This document shows, in pieces, positions 1 through 7,450 of a stretch of DNA of 32,302 bases. Location of the stretch: assembly GCF_020740835.1 (NCBI RefSeq), contig NZ_JAINFC010000019.1:1-32302 (forward strand), given 5' to 3'. A program made the position numbers and the translations under genes. The notes beneath the pieces were generated by a model that was not told the DNA's origin, made no database searches, and saw only the letters and a program-made list of their open reading frames with translations. Each line of letters opens with the position of its first letter. Positions within the stretch are counted from its first letter, which is position 1. Source of the DNA: Streptomyces sp. UNOC14_S4. GTDB taxonomy: Bacteria; Actinomycetota; Actinomycetes; Streptomycetales; Streptomycetaceae.

Positions 1-884
1 CGCCGGGCCAGGGCGGGGCGGCGGGCGAGGAGGGGGGGGGAGACGGGGCCGCCGAAGGAGGCCATGTTCTGCATCAGCCACCAGGGCTGGTGCGCGGGGC
101 CGGGAAGCCATTCGCGCAACTCGGTGTCGCTGTAGCCGAATTCCTTGAAGGTGAGGTGGTAGACCGCGTCGGCGCCCGTGTAGACCAGTACTTCGTTGAA
201 GCCGTGCAGGGCGAGTACATCGATTTCGTGCTCCCAGTAGTCCCAACCTCTGTAGGGGCCCGCATAGCTGTCGTTGGTGTCGTTGAACACGAAGCGGTGG
301 GCGACGTTCGCCGCCTTGACGAGCGGGGTACGGACGCCCGGTAGGCGGTCGGGGAGGGCGGTCTGCGCACCGTTCCAGGAGAAGTGGGCGTGGGCCGTAT
401 GCCTGAGGTACCAGTGGAACCCCGTGAGCTGCGCCGCCGGGGTGGCGCCCTCCACCAGGAGCGCGCCCGCGGTACCCGAGACGCGGAAGGCGTCCGTGCC
501 GCCCCTGCGAGGGACGGCGCGGAAAGTGACCTGGGAGTGGTGGCGGGGCAGCAGCCGGGCGAGAGCGGCGGCAGCGGCGCCACCAGGGCCACCAGGGGCA
601 CCGGCACCGCCGGTGACCTCGGAGCCGCCGGAGCCGCCGGAGCCGTCCGGACTGCCCGAGCCGTCCGAGCCGTCCGAGCCGTCCAAGCCTTCGATGCCGC
701 CGGTGCCGGTGCCGCTCCGGTCGCCCCGGCCTCCGGTGCCTCCTTGGGGGCCACCGGCGCCCGCTCCGGAGGAGCCTGTGAGTCCCGGGAGGCCTGTGGC
801 TCTCGCGACGGCGGGGGTGCCGGCCGCGCCGAGCGCGGCGGTTCCGGCGAGGGCGCACAGGAGGGTACGACGGGCGATGGGCAT
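1..884 (-). CDS. GH89 alpha-N-acetylglucosaminidase, N-terminal part (cut by window edge)
   Basis: Secreted glycoside hydrolase of the NAGLU family (GH89), expected to release terminal alpha-linked N-acetylglucosamine from glycans outside the cell. The ATG is preceded by GGAGG five bases upstream. The first ~28 residues form a signal peptide with Arg-Arg-Thr-Leu-Leu at 5-9, which suits Tat export. Residues ~33-106 are an unusually long Gly/Ser/Asp linker (repeats of DGS and GGS). The catalytic-module start follows: HWYLRHTAHAHFSWNG (157-172), the RFVFNDTNDSY stretch (~197-207), WDYWEHEIDVLALHGFNEVL (~214-233) and PGPAHQPWWLMQNM (~261-274), all highly typical of bacterial NAGLU. The catalytic acids would lie further on, beyond the left edge. 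About 294 residues are present of an expected 700 or more. Family assignment is secure; enzyme specificity is inferred. Confidence 0.9.
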   Translation of the reverse strand, partial: MPIARRTLLCALAGTAALGAAGTPAVARATGLPGLTGSSGAGAGGPQGGTGGRGDRSGTGTGGIEGLDGSDGSDGSGSPDGSGGSGGSEVTGGAGAPGGPGGAAAAALARLLPRHHSQVTFRAVPRRGGTDAFRVSGTAGALLVEGATPAAQLTGFHWYLRHTAHAHFSWNGAQTALPDRLPGVRTPLVKAANVAHRFVFNDTNDSYAGPYRGWDYWEHEIDVLALHGFNEVLVYTGADAVYHLTFKEFGYSDTELREWLPGPAHQPWWLMQNMASFGGPVSPPLLARRPALAR

Positions 885-1187
885 GGTGACCTCCACCGTG
901 GCACCGCGGAGAGCGGACCGGAGAGCGGACCGGACCAGTCGAGCGCGGTGATCCTACGAGCTGATGAGCGCCACGCCGCAAGGGCGCGTACGGCAAACCG
1001 GCCAGGCAGCTTAGATTTGGTACGAATGGCCCCATCGGGTCTGCTCCGCCCGTCCCGCAAGCCCCGTCGTACGCGCAGTGCCCGCAGTGCCCGCAGTATC
1101 CGTAATGCCCGCAGTACCCGTAGCACCGACAGCACCCGAAGCAACCGCAGGACCCGTACCCCCCGTCCCGTCGACCCGAGGAAGCCC
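885..1187. other. Divergent intergenic region with a 9-bp tandem repeat
   Basis: This 303-bp gap separates the GH89 gene (minus) from the lipoprotein gene (plus). It holds a possible -10 element TAGATT at 1012-1017, eight bases before an in-frame ATG at 1026. Positions 1072-1161 hold about ten degenerate copies of the 9-mer CCCGCAGTG. Read from ATG 1026 in the lipoprotein frame, the repeat gives an Arg/Ser-rich run (TRSARSARS and similar) ahead of the signal peptide. I treat it as non-coding because a Shine-Dalgarno start exists at 1188, but leaderless initiation at 1026 is possible. Confidence 0.5.
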
Positions 1188-1643
1188 GTGGCGCAGTCAC
1201 TGCGATCGTTCGGCGGGACCCTCGGCACCCTCGTTCTCACGGTGGGGTTGCTCTGCGGCTGCGCCGACCCGGGCGGGCTCAAGGTGTCCGGCCCGGCGCA
1301 GAGCCCCTCGCCGGGCACCGCGCCGGTCTATGTCTCCGAGGGCGCGGGGCTGCCCGCGCTGCGCCGTCCGGAGGCGTTCACCGCCACCGGTACGGTCCGG
1401 CTCACCGGCCTGCGCTGGAAGAGCTGGGGCGGGGCGACGGCCGAGGGCACCGGCAAGGTGGGCGGCACCTGGTGCACGCCGGCCTGCGCGGGCAAGCCGT
1501 ACGAGGCCAGGGTCACGCTCGGCGGGCTCGTACGGCAGGAGCGTTCCGCCTACTACAGCCGCGCCGTGGTCGACGTGGACGGCCTCCCGGCCGAGCAGCA
1601 CGAAGAGCTGCGCGACCTGCGGCTCCACGTCCCCAAGCGTTAG
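1188..1643 (+). CDS. Small secreted lipoprotein upstream of a sensor kinase
   Basis: Predicted 151-residue lipoprotein of unknown function. From the GTG (GAGGA upstream) the protein begins with a hydrophobic stretch (TLGTLVLTVGLL) ending in Leu-Cys-Gly-Cys, a usable lipobox with the second Cys as the lipidated residue (~25). The mature part holds a CTPAC pair (two Cys three apart, ~residues 97-101) and a mixed beta-type sequence, with no enzyme motif that I recognise. It is followed after 19 bp by a histidine kinase on the same strand. Kinase-lipoprotein pairs are known in Streptomyces (AfsQ2/AfsQ3, CseC/CseA), so it may modulate the kinase at the membrane surface; that role is inferred. An alternative in-frame ATG at 1026 would add 54 Arg/Ser-rich residues. 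Confidence 0.75.
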   Translation: MAQSLRSFGGTLGTLVLTVGLLCGCADPGGLKVSGPAQSPSPGTAPVYVSEGAGLPALRRPEAFTATGTVRLTGLRWKSWGGATAEGTGKVGGTWCTPACAGKPYEARVTLGGLVRQERSAYYSRAVVDVDGLPAEQHEELRDLRLHVPKR

Positions 1644-1662
1644 CCGCCGAGGAGCCTGAAGC

Positions 1663-2928
1663 ATGGGACTGCGTACGAAGATCGGCGTGGCCATCACGGC
1701 CACCGCCGCCGTGGTCGCCGTCATCATGGGCCTCGTCGTGCACCACCGCACCGCCGGCACCCAGCTCGACACCGCGCGGGACACCCTGCTGTCCCGGCTC
1801 GGCACGGCCGTGGAGGACCACGCCGCGGGCATCGACCGGGCCCGCACGCTCGTCAACCCCGAGCGGATACCCGGGCCGCTGCGGGACGCCATCGACAGGG
1901 GCAAACGAGCCACCTATCTGGACCGCAGCGGCCCCGAACCGACGCTCTGGGCGGGCAGCAGGCTCGGGCGCGACGTCATCGTCGTCCGGCATCCGTACAC
2001 CCGGGAGACGCGCAACCTGGAGGACCTGGACGAGATCCTCTGGCTCGCGGGCGGCCTCGGTACCGCCTTCGCCTGTGCCGTCGGCGTGACTCTCGCGACC
2101 GTCGTGGGGCGTCGTCTCAACGCTTCCGCCCGCGCCGCCGAGCGCATCACGGAGGGCGACCTCACGGCCCGGCTGAGACCCCGTGGCGGTGATGACGAGA
2201 TCGCCCGGCTGATCGTCGCCGTGAACACCATGGCCGACGCGCTGGCCGCCCGTATCCAGGCGGAGCGCGAGGTCACCTCGAACATCGCGCACGAGCTGCG
2301 CACCCCGGTCGCCGGATTGGTGGCAGCGGCCGCCCTGCTGTCGCCCGGCCGCCCCGCCGAGATGGTCAAGGACCGGGCCGAGCGCGTGCGCGCGCTCATG
2401 GAGGACGTCCTGGAGGTGGCCCGCCTCGACGGTTCCGCCGAGCGGGCCGACACCGACGTGACCGGCCTCGGCGAGCTGACCCGGCGGGCCGTCCGGGCCA
2501 CGGCCGTGCCGGACGGTGCGCGCGTGGAGGTGCGCGTGGTGCGGGACGCCCTCGTCGAGACCGACGGCAGACGTGTCGAGCGCGTCCTGGCCAACCTCGT
2601 CACCAATGCCTTCCGGCATGGTGCCGCGCCTGTCGTCGCCGAGGTCGACGGGGGCGTCGTCCGGGTCCGCGACAACGGTCCCGGCTTCCCGCTGCCGCTG
2701 CTCACCAGCGGGCCGCAACGTTTCCGCACCGGCTCGGGCTCCGGGCTCGGCCTGGGGCTCACGATCGCCGCCGGGCAGGCGCGGGTGCTCGGGGCGCGGC
2801 TGGGCTTCGCCAACCCGGAAGGCGGTGGGGCGGAGGCGACGCTGGACCTGACGGAGTCCGTGCGGAAGGAGGAGGCGGGGCCCGAGGCCCGGGCGGTGGA
2901 GGAGCCACCGCCCGGCGGGAGGCCGTGA
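1663..2928 (+). CDS. Orphan membrane sensor histidine kinase (HisKA/HATPase_c)
   Basis: A 421-residue EnvZ/CseC-class sensor kinase. TM1 is at ~7-26, a ~100-residue extracytoplasmic loop follows, and TM2 is at ~126-148. A HAMP domain spans ~149-200 (ERITEGDLTARL). The H-box SNIAHELRTPVAGL carries the phosphoacceptor His210. The ATP-binding domain has the N-box LANLVTNAFRHG, G1 VRDNGPGF and G2 GSGLGLGL. GAGGAG lies 8 nt before the ATG. It follows the lipoprotein gene by 19 bp, so the two are probably one transcript. No response regulator is present on either side, where Streptomyces kinases usually have one immediately upstream. Its partner must be encoded elsewhere or has been lost. The Pro/Glu-rich tail (~400-421) is not part of the catalytic fold. 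Confidence 0.92.
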   Translation: MGLRTKIGVAITATAAVVAVIMGLVVHHRTAGTQLDTARDTLLSRLGTAVEDHAAGIDRARTLVNPERIPGPLRDAIDRGKRATYLDRSGPEPTLWAGSRLGRDVIVVRHPYTRETRNLEDLDEILWLAGGLGTAFACAVGVTLATVVGRRLNASARAAERITEGDLTARLRPRGGDDEIARLIVAVNTMADALAARIQAEREVTSNIAHELRTPVAGLVAAAALLSPGRPAEMVKDRAERVRALMEDVLEVARLDGSAERADTDVTGLGELTRRAVRATAVPDGARVEVRVVRDALVETDGRRVERVLANLVTNAFRHGAAPVVAEVDGGVVRVRDNGPGFPLPLLTSGPQRFRTGSGSGLGLGLTIAAGQARVLGARLGFANPEGGGAEATLDLTESVRKEEAGPEARAVEEPPPGGRP

Positions 2929-3039
2929 ACGTGCGCGCGGGCCGGGCAGCGGCAAGAGTGGAAGCCATCGGTTCCGAGCCACCCGTTCCGAGCCGTCGGT
3001 TCCGCCGGATTCGCCCACGCACACACGGGAGCGGCCACC

Positions 3040-3537
3040 ATGGACGAGCACGTCCTCTTCATGACCGTCGACGGGCCCCATGCCGGGCACCGCGCCTTGG
3101 AGGCGCTCCGCAAGGCCGACGACGACGGTGACGTCAAACTCCACGAGGCCGTCGTGATCACCCGCGACGCGGACGGCACCCTCGACTTCCCCGACGCGGA
3201 GGACAACACCGGCGTCGCGCGCGGGTTCACCGTGGGCAGCCTGGTGGGCGGGCTCGTCGGCATCCTCGGGGGACCGCTCGGCGTCATGATCGGGTTCGGT
3301 GCGGGCGGGCTGGCGGGCGGCATGCGCGATGCGCGCGAGGCGACGGCCGCGGCCGCGGCCGTCGAGATGCTTGCTGCCGAAGTGCCGCCCGGGGCCACGG
3401 TTTTGATCGCCGAGGTGAGGGAGAAGGAGGCGGCGGAGCTGGACGCGGTGCTGGAGCCGTACGGGACGGGGCTGGAGCGGTATCCGGCGCGGGATGTCCG
3501 TAGGGCGGTGGAGGAGGCGATCTCGGGGCGGGCGTGA
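3040..3537 (+). CDS. DUF1269-type glycine-zipper membrane-associated protein
   Basis: A 165-residue protein matching the general pattern of DUF1269 'predicted membrane proteins'. An N-terminal alpha/beta part (residues 1-60, DEHVLFMTVDGP, VKLHEAVVITRDADG) resembles a degenerate ferredoxin-like or Usp-like fold. A glycine-zipper hairpin follows at ~64-95 (GSLVGGLVGILGGPLGVMIG, then GAGGLAGG), long enough to insert in a membrane. The C-terminal alpha/beta part contains VPPGATVLIAEVREKEAAELDAVL. GGGAGCGG precedes the ATG. The family is often stress-linked in actinobacteria, but no molecular function is established and I infer none. It is probably transcribed separately from the kinase, given the 111-bp gap. 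Confidence 0.8.
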   Translation: MDEHVLFMTVDGPHAGHRALEALRKADDDGDVKLHEAVVITRDADGTLDFPDAEDNTGVARGFTVGSLVGGLVGILGGPLGVMIGFGAGGLAGGMRDAREATAAAAAVEMLAAEVPPGATVLIAEVREKEAAELDAVLEPYGTGLERYPARDVRRAVEEAISGRA

Positions 3538-3603
3538 GTTTTTCTTTTGGGCGCGCCTATGGGGTTCTTCCGCCTACTGGGGTGCGGCTCTGTTTTGGCT
3601 GGG

Positions 3604-3704
3604 CGCCTACTGGGGTGCCTCTTGCGCTTGGTGCGCGGCTGCGGGTCCTCGCTGGTTGCTCGCGCAGTTCCCCGCGCCCCTTACGGGGCGCGGGGAACTG
3701 CGCG
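3604..3704 (+). repeat. Dispersed intergenic repeat, copy A, with 20-bp perfect hairpin
   Basis: Forward copy of the dispersed repeat described in the findings. It begins with CCTACTGGGGTGCCTCTTGC and ends in a perfect inverted repeat: arms 3661-3680 and 3685-3704 (left arm CGCGCAGTTCCCCGCGCCCC) with loop TTAC. It lies exactly between the convergent DUF1269 gene and the 57-aa gene, so it is well placed as a bidirectional terminator. Shorter direct repeats of CGCCTA(C)TGGGG begin at about 3554 and 3580, just upstream. Confidence 0.9.
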
Positions 3705-3715
3705 TGAGCGCCTCG

Positions 3716-3889
3716 CTAGGTGAGGTCGTCGTCCTGGATGTCGTCGAAGCTCTGCTGCTTGCCCTGCTGTTGGCGTTCGCGGGCCTTGTCCTGGAGTTGC
3801 TGGCCGCGCTGCTGGGCCTGTTCTTTGGCTCGCTGCGCCTTTTCCTTCGCCTGCTGAGCCTTCTGTTGCAGCTCGTCCTTCATGCCCAT
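3716..3889 (-). CDS. Small charged coiled-coil protein, 57 aa
   Basis: Starts at the ATG ending at 3889, with GAGGAG about nine bases upstream; a second ATG two codons in is too far from the Shine-Dalgarno. The 57-residue product is almost entirely Gln, Lys, Glu, Ala and Arg (MGMKDELQQKAQQAKEKAQR at the start), giving a continuous heptad-like amphipathic helix, and ends in an acidic tail (SFDDIQDDDLT). There is no Cys, no signal peptide and no membrane segment. Such short hydrophilic proteins are common in Streptomyces and often stress-related, but I recognise no defined family. It is preceded on its strand by the SDR/monooxygenase pair, with ~100 bp between, and is probably an independent gene. 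Confidence 0.75.
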   Translation of the reverse strand: MGMKDELQQKAQQAKEKAQRAKEQAQQRGQQLQDKARERQQQGKQQSFDDIQDDDLT

Positions 3890-3986
3890 GCGGTCTCACT
3901 CCTCAGAGGGGGGAATTCGGGGCGAAGCGCCCCGAATCAGCGTGGCATGGGCCCCCATATGCCGCATATCGGGCGATCACCCTCCG

Positions 3987-4874
3987 CTACGCCCCGCCGC
4001 GGGTCGCGCGGGCCTTCTCGTCCGCCTCGCCGCCGGGTCCGACGAGCCCCGCCCGCACGCTCGTCAGGCGGGGTTCGAGCTGCCGCATCTCGCGCGGGCC
4101 GAACGCGCCGATGAGGTTCGGCAGCAGGCCGCGTACGGGCTGCATGCCGCGCAGCCACGCCTGGGCGTAGACGTGCGCGGAGCGGCGTTCGATGCCCGCG
4201 ACGAGGCGGTCGACGGCCGGGCCGAGGGGGTAGGTGCGGTTCGCGGGCCACGGCAGGCGGCTGCGCGACGCGCGCATCACGGGGTCCTCGTCGGCCCCGC
4301 GCACCATGTCCGTGTCGGTCCAGCTGAGGTAGCCGACGCCGACCCGTACGCCCTTGTGGCCGACCTCGGCGCGCAGGCAGTGCGCGTACGCCTCGACGCC
4401 CGACTTCGACGCGCAGTACGCGGTCATCAGGGGCGCCGGGGTGAGCGCGGCGAGCGACGCTATCTGCAGGAGGTAGCCGCGGCTCTCGGTGAGTACGGGC
4501 AGGAAGGCGCGGCCGGTCACGGCGCTGCCGACGAGGTTGACCTCGACGACCCGGCGCCACGCCGCGAAGTCGGCGCTCTCGAACGGCCCGCCCGTGGCGA
4601 CCCCGGCGTTGGCGACGACGATGTCCACCTTGCCGAACCGCGCCTTGACCTCCTGGGCGACCTGTTCCATCGCCTCGTGGTCGGTGACGTCCGCGTACCA
4701 GTGCGCCGCGTCCTCGTGCAGGGACGCGGCCACGCGGCGCAGCCCCTCGTCCTCCAGGCCCACGAGCGCGACCCGGGCGCCGCGCGCGGAGAGCTTGCGG
4801 GCCAGCAGCGCGCCGATGCCGCGCGCGGCCCCGGTGACGACGGCGACCTGGCCTTCCAGGGGTACGCGGCTCAT
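3987..4874 (-). CDS. Short-chain dehydrogenase/reductase, coupled to a monooxygenase
   Basis: A 295-residue classical SDR using NAD(P)H. Visible motifs are TGAARGIG (14-21, dinucleotide binding), NAG (89-91), Asn113, Ser140, and the catalytic Tyr153-x3-Lys157 in YCASK. Its ATG overlaps the stop codon of the upstream monooxygenase as ATGA (4871-4874), so translation of the two is coupled. A long C-terminal extension (~230-295: RRSAHVYAQAWLRGMQPVRG) is typical of actinobacterial SDRs paired with flavin monooxygenases, as in the mycobacterial mymA-type operon. The substrate is unknown; the pairing suggests sequential ketone/alcohol or lipid-derived carbonyl metabolism, which is inference. Confidence 0.9.
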   Translation of the reverse strand: MSRVPLEGQVAVVTGAARGIGALLARKLSARGARVALVGLEDEGLRRVAASLHEDAAHWYADVTDHEAMEQVAQEVKARFGKVDIVVANAGVATGGPFESADFAAWRRVVEVNLVGSAVTGRAFLPVLTESRGYLLQIASLAALTPAPLMTAYCASKSGVEAYAHCLRAEVGHKGVRVGVGYLSWTDTDMVRGADEDPVMRASRSRLPWPANRTYPLGPAVDRLVAGIERRSAHVYAQAWLRGMQPVRGLLPNLIGAFGPREMRQLEPRLTSVRAGLVGPGGEADEKARATRGGA

Positions 4875-6403
4875 CGGACCGCCTCCGTGTCGAGGGGGGC
4901 GCGGTCCGCGGGCCGCGGCGCGCGCAGGGCCTGGTATTCGGCGAGGTCCACCCGGCGGGTGACCCTGCGGAACTCGGCGGTGCCGCCGGGCCAGACCGTG
5001 GTGTTGCGGCCGTCGGCGTCCAGGTACCAGCTGTCGCAGCCGGTGTTCCAGACCGAACGCGTGAGCCGCGCCTGGAGCTTGCGGTTCCAGGCGTTCACGG
5101 CGGACCTGCGGGGCACGAGCGCGGCCTTGCGCGAGGAGCCGCCGAGGATCTCCAACTGCCGCATGTAGTCGGCGAGGTAGTTGAGCTGGGCCTCGATGAT
5201 GAGGATCATCGAGCTGTTGCCGAGGCCCGTGTTGGGGCCGATGATCTGCAGGAAGTTGGGGAACCCGGCGACGGTCGTGCCGCGCAGGGCCGCCATGCCG
5301 TCCTTCCACTCCTCCGTGAGCGTCCTGCCCTCGGCTCCCATGGCGCGGTCGCCGATCGGCTGGTCGGTGATCCGGAAACCGGTGCCGAAGATGATCGCGT
5401 CGGCCTCCGTCTCCGTACCGTCGGAGGCGACGAGCGTGGAGCCGCGCACCTCGGCGAGCCCGGAGGCCACCACGTCCACATTGGGCCGGGTGAGCGCGGG
5501 GTAGTAGTCGTTGGAGAGCAGGATGCGTTTGCAGCCGATGCGGTACGAGGGTGTCAGCGCGGCGCGCAGGGCCGGGTCCGCGACGGATTTGCGCAGGTGG
5601 GAGGCGGCGAGCCGCTCCAGGATCGCCAGCCCGTCCGGCCACTTGGTGAACAGGCCGACCTGGAGCTCCCGCATCCCCCACAGCGCGCCGCGGCGCAGCA
5701 CGCGGGTCGCGGGCAGCCTGTCGTGCAGCCACTGCTCGGCTTCGCTGATGCGGCGGTCGGCGCGCGGTATCACCCAGGCCGGGGTGCGCTGAAAGAGCGT
5801 CAAGTGACTGACGTCCGGCTGGATCTCCGGCACGAACTGGATGGCGGAGGCGCCCGTTCCGACGACGGCGACGCGCTTGCCGCGCAGGTCGTAACCGTGG
5901 TCCCAGCGGGAGGAGTGGAAGACGCGGCCGGGGAAGGAGCTCAGGCCGGGCACGTCCGGAATCTTCGGGTCCGACAGCGGGCCGGTGGCGGAGACCACGA
6001 CGTCCGCGGTGAGCGGGCCGGAAGCGGTCTCCAGTTCCCAGTGCAGCAGTTCGTCGTCCCAGCGCAGGCCCCGCACCTCGGAGTCGAGGCGCAGGTGGGG
6101 CCTGATGCCGAAGGTGTCGGTGAGGCGCTCCAGGTAGGCGCGGATGTGCGGCTGACCGGAGAAGTTGCGTGGCCAGGCGGGGTTGGGGGCGAAGGAGAAC
6201 GAGTACAGGTGCGAGGGCACGTCACAGGCGCAGCCGGGATAGGTGTTGTCCCGCCAGGTGCCGCCGATCGCGTCCGCGCGCTCCAGCACCACGAAGTCGG
6301 TGATGCCCTCGCGGCGCAGCCGCACCGCCGCACCCAGCCCGCCGAACCCCGACCCGATCACCGCCACCCGTACGTGAGTGCGCTGCCGTTCGTGCTCGGT
6401 CAT
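4871..6403 (-). CDS. Baeyer-Villiger-type flavin monooxygenase
   Basis: A 510-residue FAD/NADPH monooxygenase. The FAD-binding GxGxxG is GSGFGG (17-22), followed by GGTWRDNTYPGCACD (~47-61), which is characteristic of BVMOs. The BVMO fingerprint F-x-G-x3-H-x3-W-D is present at 157-168 (FPGRVFHSSRWD). The NADPH-binding GxGxxA is GTGASA (182-187). The family inserts oxygen next to a ketone to give an ester or lactone. GGGAGG lies seven bases before the ATG. It is first in a two-gene unit with the SDR and divergent from a MerR-type regulator. A perfect inverted repeat lies ~20 bp upstream of the start. Substrate not deducible. Confidence 0.92.
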   Translation of the reverse strand: MTEHERQRTHVRVAVIGSGFGGLGAAVRLRREGITDFVVLERADAIGGTWRDNTYPGCACDVPSHLYSFSFAPNPAWPRNFSGQPHIRAYLERLTDTFGIRPHLRLDSEVRGLRWDDELLHWELETASGPLTADVVVSATGPLSDPKIPDVPGLSSFPGRVFHSSRWDHGYDLRGKRVAVVGTGASAIQFVPEIQPDVSHLTLFQRTPAWVIPRADRRISEAEQWLHDRLPATRVLRRGALWGMRELQVGLFTKWPDGLAILERLAASHLRKSVADPALRAALTPSYRIGCKRILLSNDYYPALTRPNVDVVASGLAEVRGSTLVASDGTETEADAIIFGTGFRITDQPIGDRAMGAEGRTLTEEWKDGMAALRGTTVAGFPNFLQIIGPNTGLGNSSMILIIEAQLNYLADYMRQLEILGGSSRKAALVPRRSAVNAWNRKLQARLTRSVWNTGCDSWYLDADGRNTTVWPGGTAEFRRVTRRVDLAEYQALRAPRPADRAPLDTEAVR

Positions 6404-6422
6404 GCCGTCGCCTCCCGGGGAG

Positions 6423-6456
6423 CCGGACCGTGCCAGCGTCTGCTGGCACGGTCCGG
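6423..6456. promoter_or_regulatory. Perfect 15-bp inverted repeat upstream of the monooxygenase gene
   Basis: Arms CCGGACCGTGCCAGC (6423-6437) and GCTGGCACGGTCCGG (6442-6456) flank a four-base spacer. It sits 20-53 bp upstream of the monooxygenase ATG. Dyads of this size are typical repressor operators (TetR/GntR class); the inner core is TGCCAGC-N4-GCTGGCA. In the mRNA it could also form a hairpin. The rest of the 6404-6718 gap holds the repeat element listed next and the promoter of the MerR gene. Confidence 0.6.
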
Positions 6457-6530
6457 AGCGTAGGGCAGCGGTGCGGGAGAGCGATAGGGGGGCGGGGCAA
6501 GGAAGTTACCGGGGGTTCGCTTCGCGGTGG

Positions 6531-6688
6531 CGCCTACGGGGGTGCGGCTTGCGCTGCGTGCGCGGCTGCCGGTTCGCTGTGGCTGGTCGCGCAGTTCCCC
6601 GCGCCCCTTCGGGGCACGGCCCTGTGGCTCGTCGCGCCCACGCGGCGGAGCCGCACGATGTCACAGTCCCGCGCCCCTATGGGGCGCT
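6531..6688 (+). repeat. Dispersed intergenic repeat, copy B plus tail module
   Basis: Forward copy running from CGCCTACGGGGGTGCGGCTTGC to GGTCGCGCAGTTCCCCGCGCCCCTTCGGGGC. A second module at ~6636-6688 contains CGCGGCGGAGCCGC and a CGCCCCTATGGGGCG hairpin. The same two-module arrangement recurs at 15401-15519. Unusually, this copy sits in a divergent promoter region rather than at gene ends. Confidence 0.8.
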
Positions 6689-6706
6689 CTACAGGGCCGT
6701 ACGACG

Positions 6707-6712
6707 TAGGCT
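6707..6712 (+). promoter_or_regulatory. -10 element for leaderless MerR-type gene
   Basis: TAGGCT followed by six bases and then the GTG start. This spacing means the transcript begins at or next to the start codon. No Shine-Dalgarno is visible, which supports leaderless initiation. Confidence 0.6.
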
Positions 6713-6718
6713 GCGCGC

Positions 6719-7450
6719 GTGGCGACGGATGACGGGGTGGGCGCGCGGCGGGAGTTCCGGACGGCGGAGCTCGCCGAGGCCGCCGGGATCAGTGTGCGTA
6801 CGCTGCGCTTCTACCGGGAGCGCAAGCTGGTGCCGCCGCCGCGGCGCGAGGGGCGCATCGCCTGGTACGGCAGGCACCACCTGGCGCGGCTGCGGACGAT
6901 CGGCGCGCTGCTCCAGCGGGGGCACACGCTGGGCGGCATAGCCGAGCTGCTCACGGCTTTCGAGCACGCGCAGGACACGGGCGAGCTGCTGGGCGGCGGC
7001 CTGGGCGGGGCCCTGACCGGGGCATGGTCGGAGGAGACCCCGGTACGCCTGACCCCGGACGAACTGGCCGACCGCTTCGAGGGCGAGGTCACCCCGGAGA
7101 ACCTCGCGGCCTCGCTCGACATCGGCTACCTCGCCGTCGACGGCGAGGAGCTCGTGCACGTCAGCCGCCGCCTCCTCGACGCCTCCACGGCCCTGATCCA
7201 CCACGGCGTGCCGCTCGCCGCGATCCTGGCCGCGGGCCGCGAGGTCCGCGCCCACGCGGACGCGCTCGCCGACGTCTTCACGGAGCTCATCCGCACCCAC
7301 GTCCTCGCGGGCTCCGCCACGGCGGACGACCTCGCCGCCGCCCTCGACCGGCTGCGGCCGATCGCGAGGACGGTGGTCGAGGCGGAGGTGGCCATGGCCA
7401 TGGACCGCCGGCTGTGCGCGGAGCCGAGGGACGGCGCTCAGCGCTCGTAG
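6719..7450 (+). CDS. MerR-family transcriptional regulator
   Basis: A 243-residue regulator. The N-terminal winged HTH is clear: FRTAELAEAAGISVRTLRFYRERKL (~13-37), then a wing (REGRIAWYGRHHLARLRTIGALLQRGHTLGGIAELL). A helical C-terminal effector domain follows without the Cys cluster of metal-sensing MerR proteins, so a small organic ligand or no ligand is more likely. The GTG start is supported by the leaderless -10 element. It is divergent from the monooxygenase/SDR pair, an arrangement that often marks a local regulator; control of that pair is inferred. Its 3' end overlaps the convergent xthA gene by 13 bp. Confidence 0.88.
   Translation: MATDDGVGARREFRTAELAEAAGISVRTLRFYRERKLVPPPRREGRIAWYGRHHLARLRTIGALLQRGHTLGGIAELLTAFEHAQDTGELLGGGLGGALTGAWSEETPVRLTPDELADRFEGEVTPENLAASLDIGYLAVDGEELVHVSRRLLDASTALIHHGVPLAAILAAGREVRAHADALADVFTELIRTHVLAGSATADDLAAALDRLRPIARTVVEAEVAMAMDRRLCAEPRDGAQRS

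Noticed and set aside
384..1187. Plus-strand open frame continuing upstream of the lipoprotein to position 384
   Set aside because: It runs antisense through the GH89 gene and has no ribosome binding site; only ATG 1026 and GTG 1188 are reasonable starts.
1188..2928. Assignment as the cseA-cseB-cseC operon
   Set aside because: No response regulator and no sigE-like gene are present between or beside these genes.
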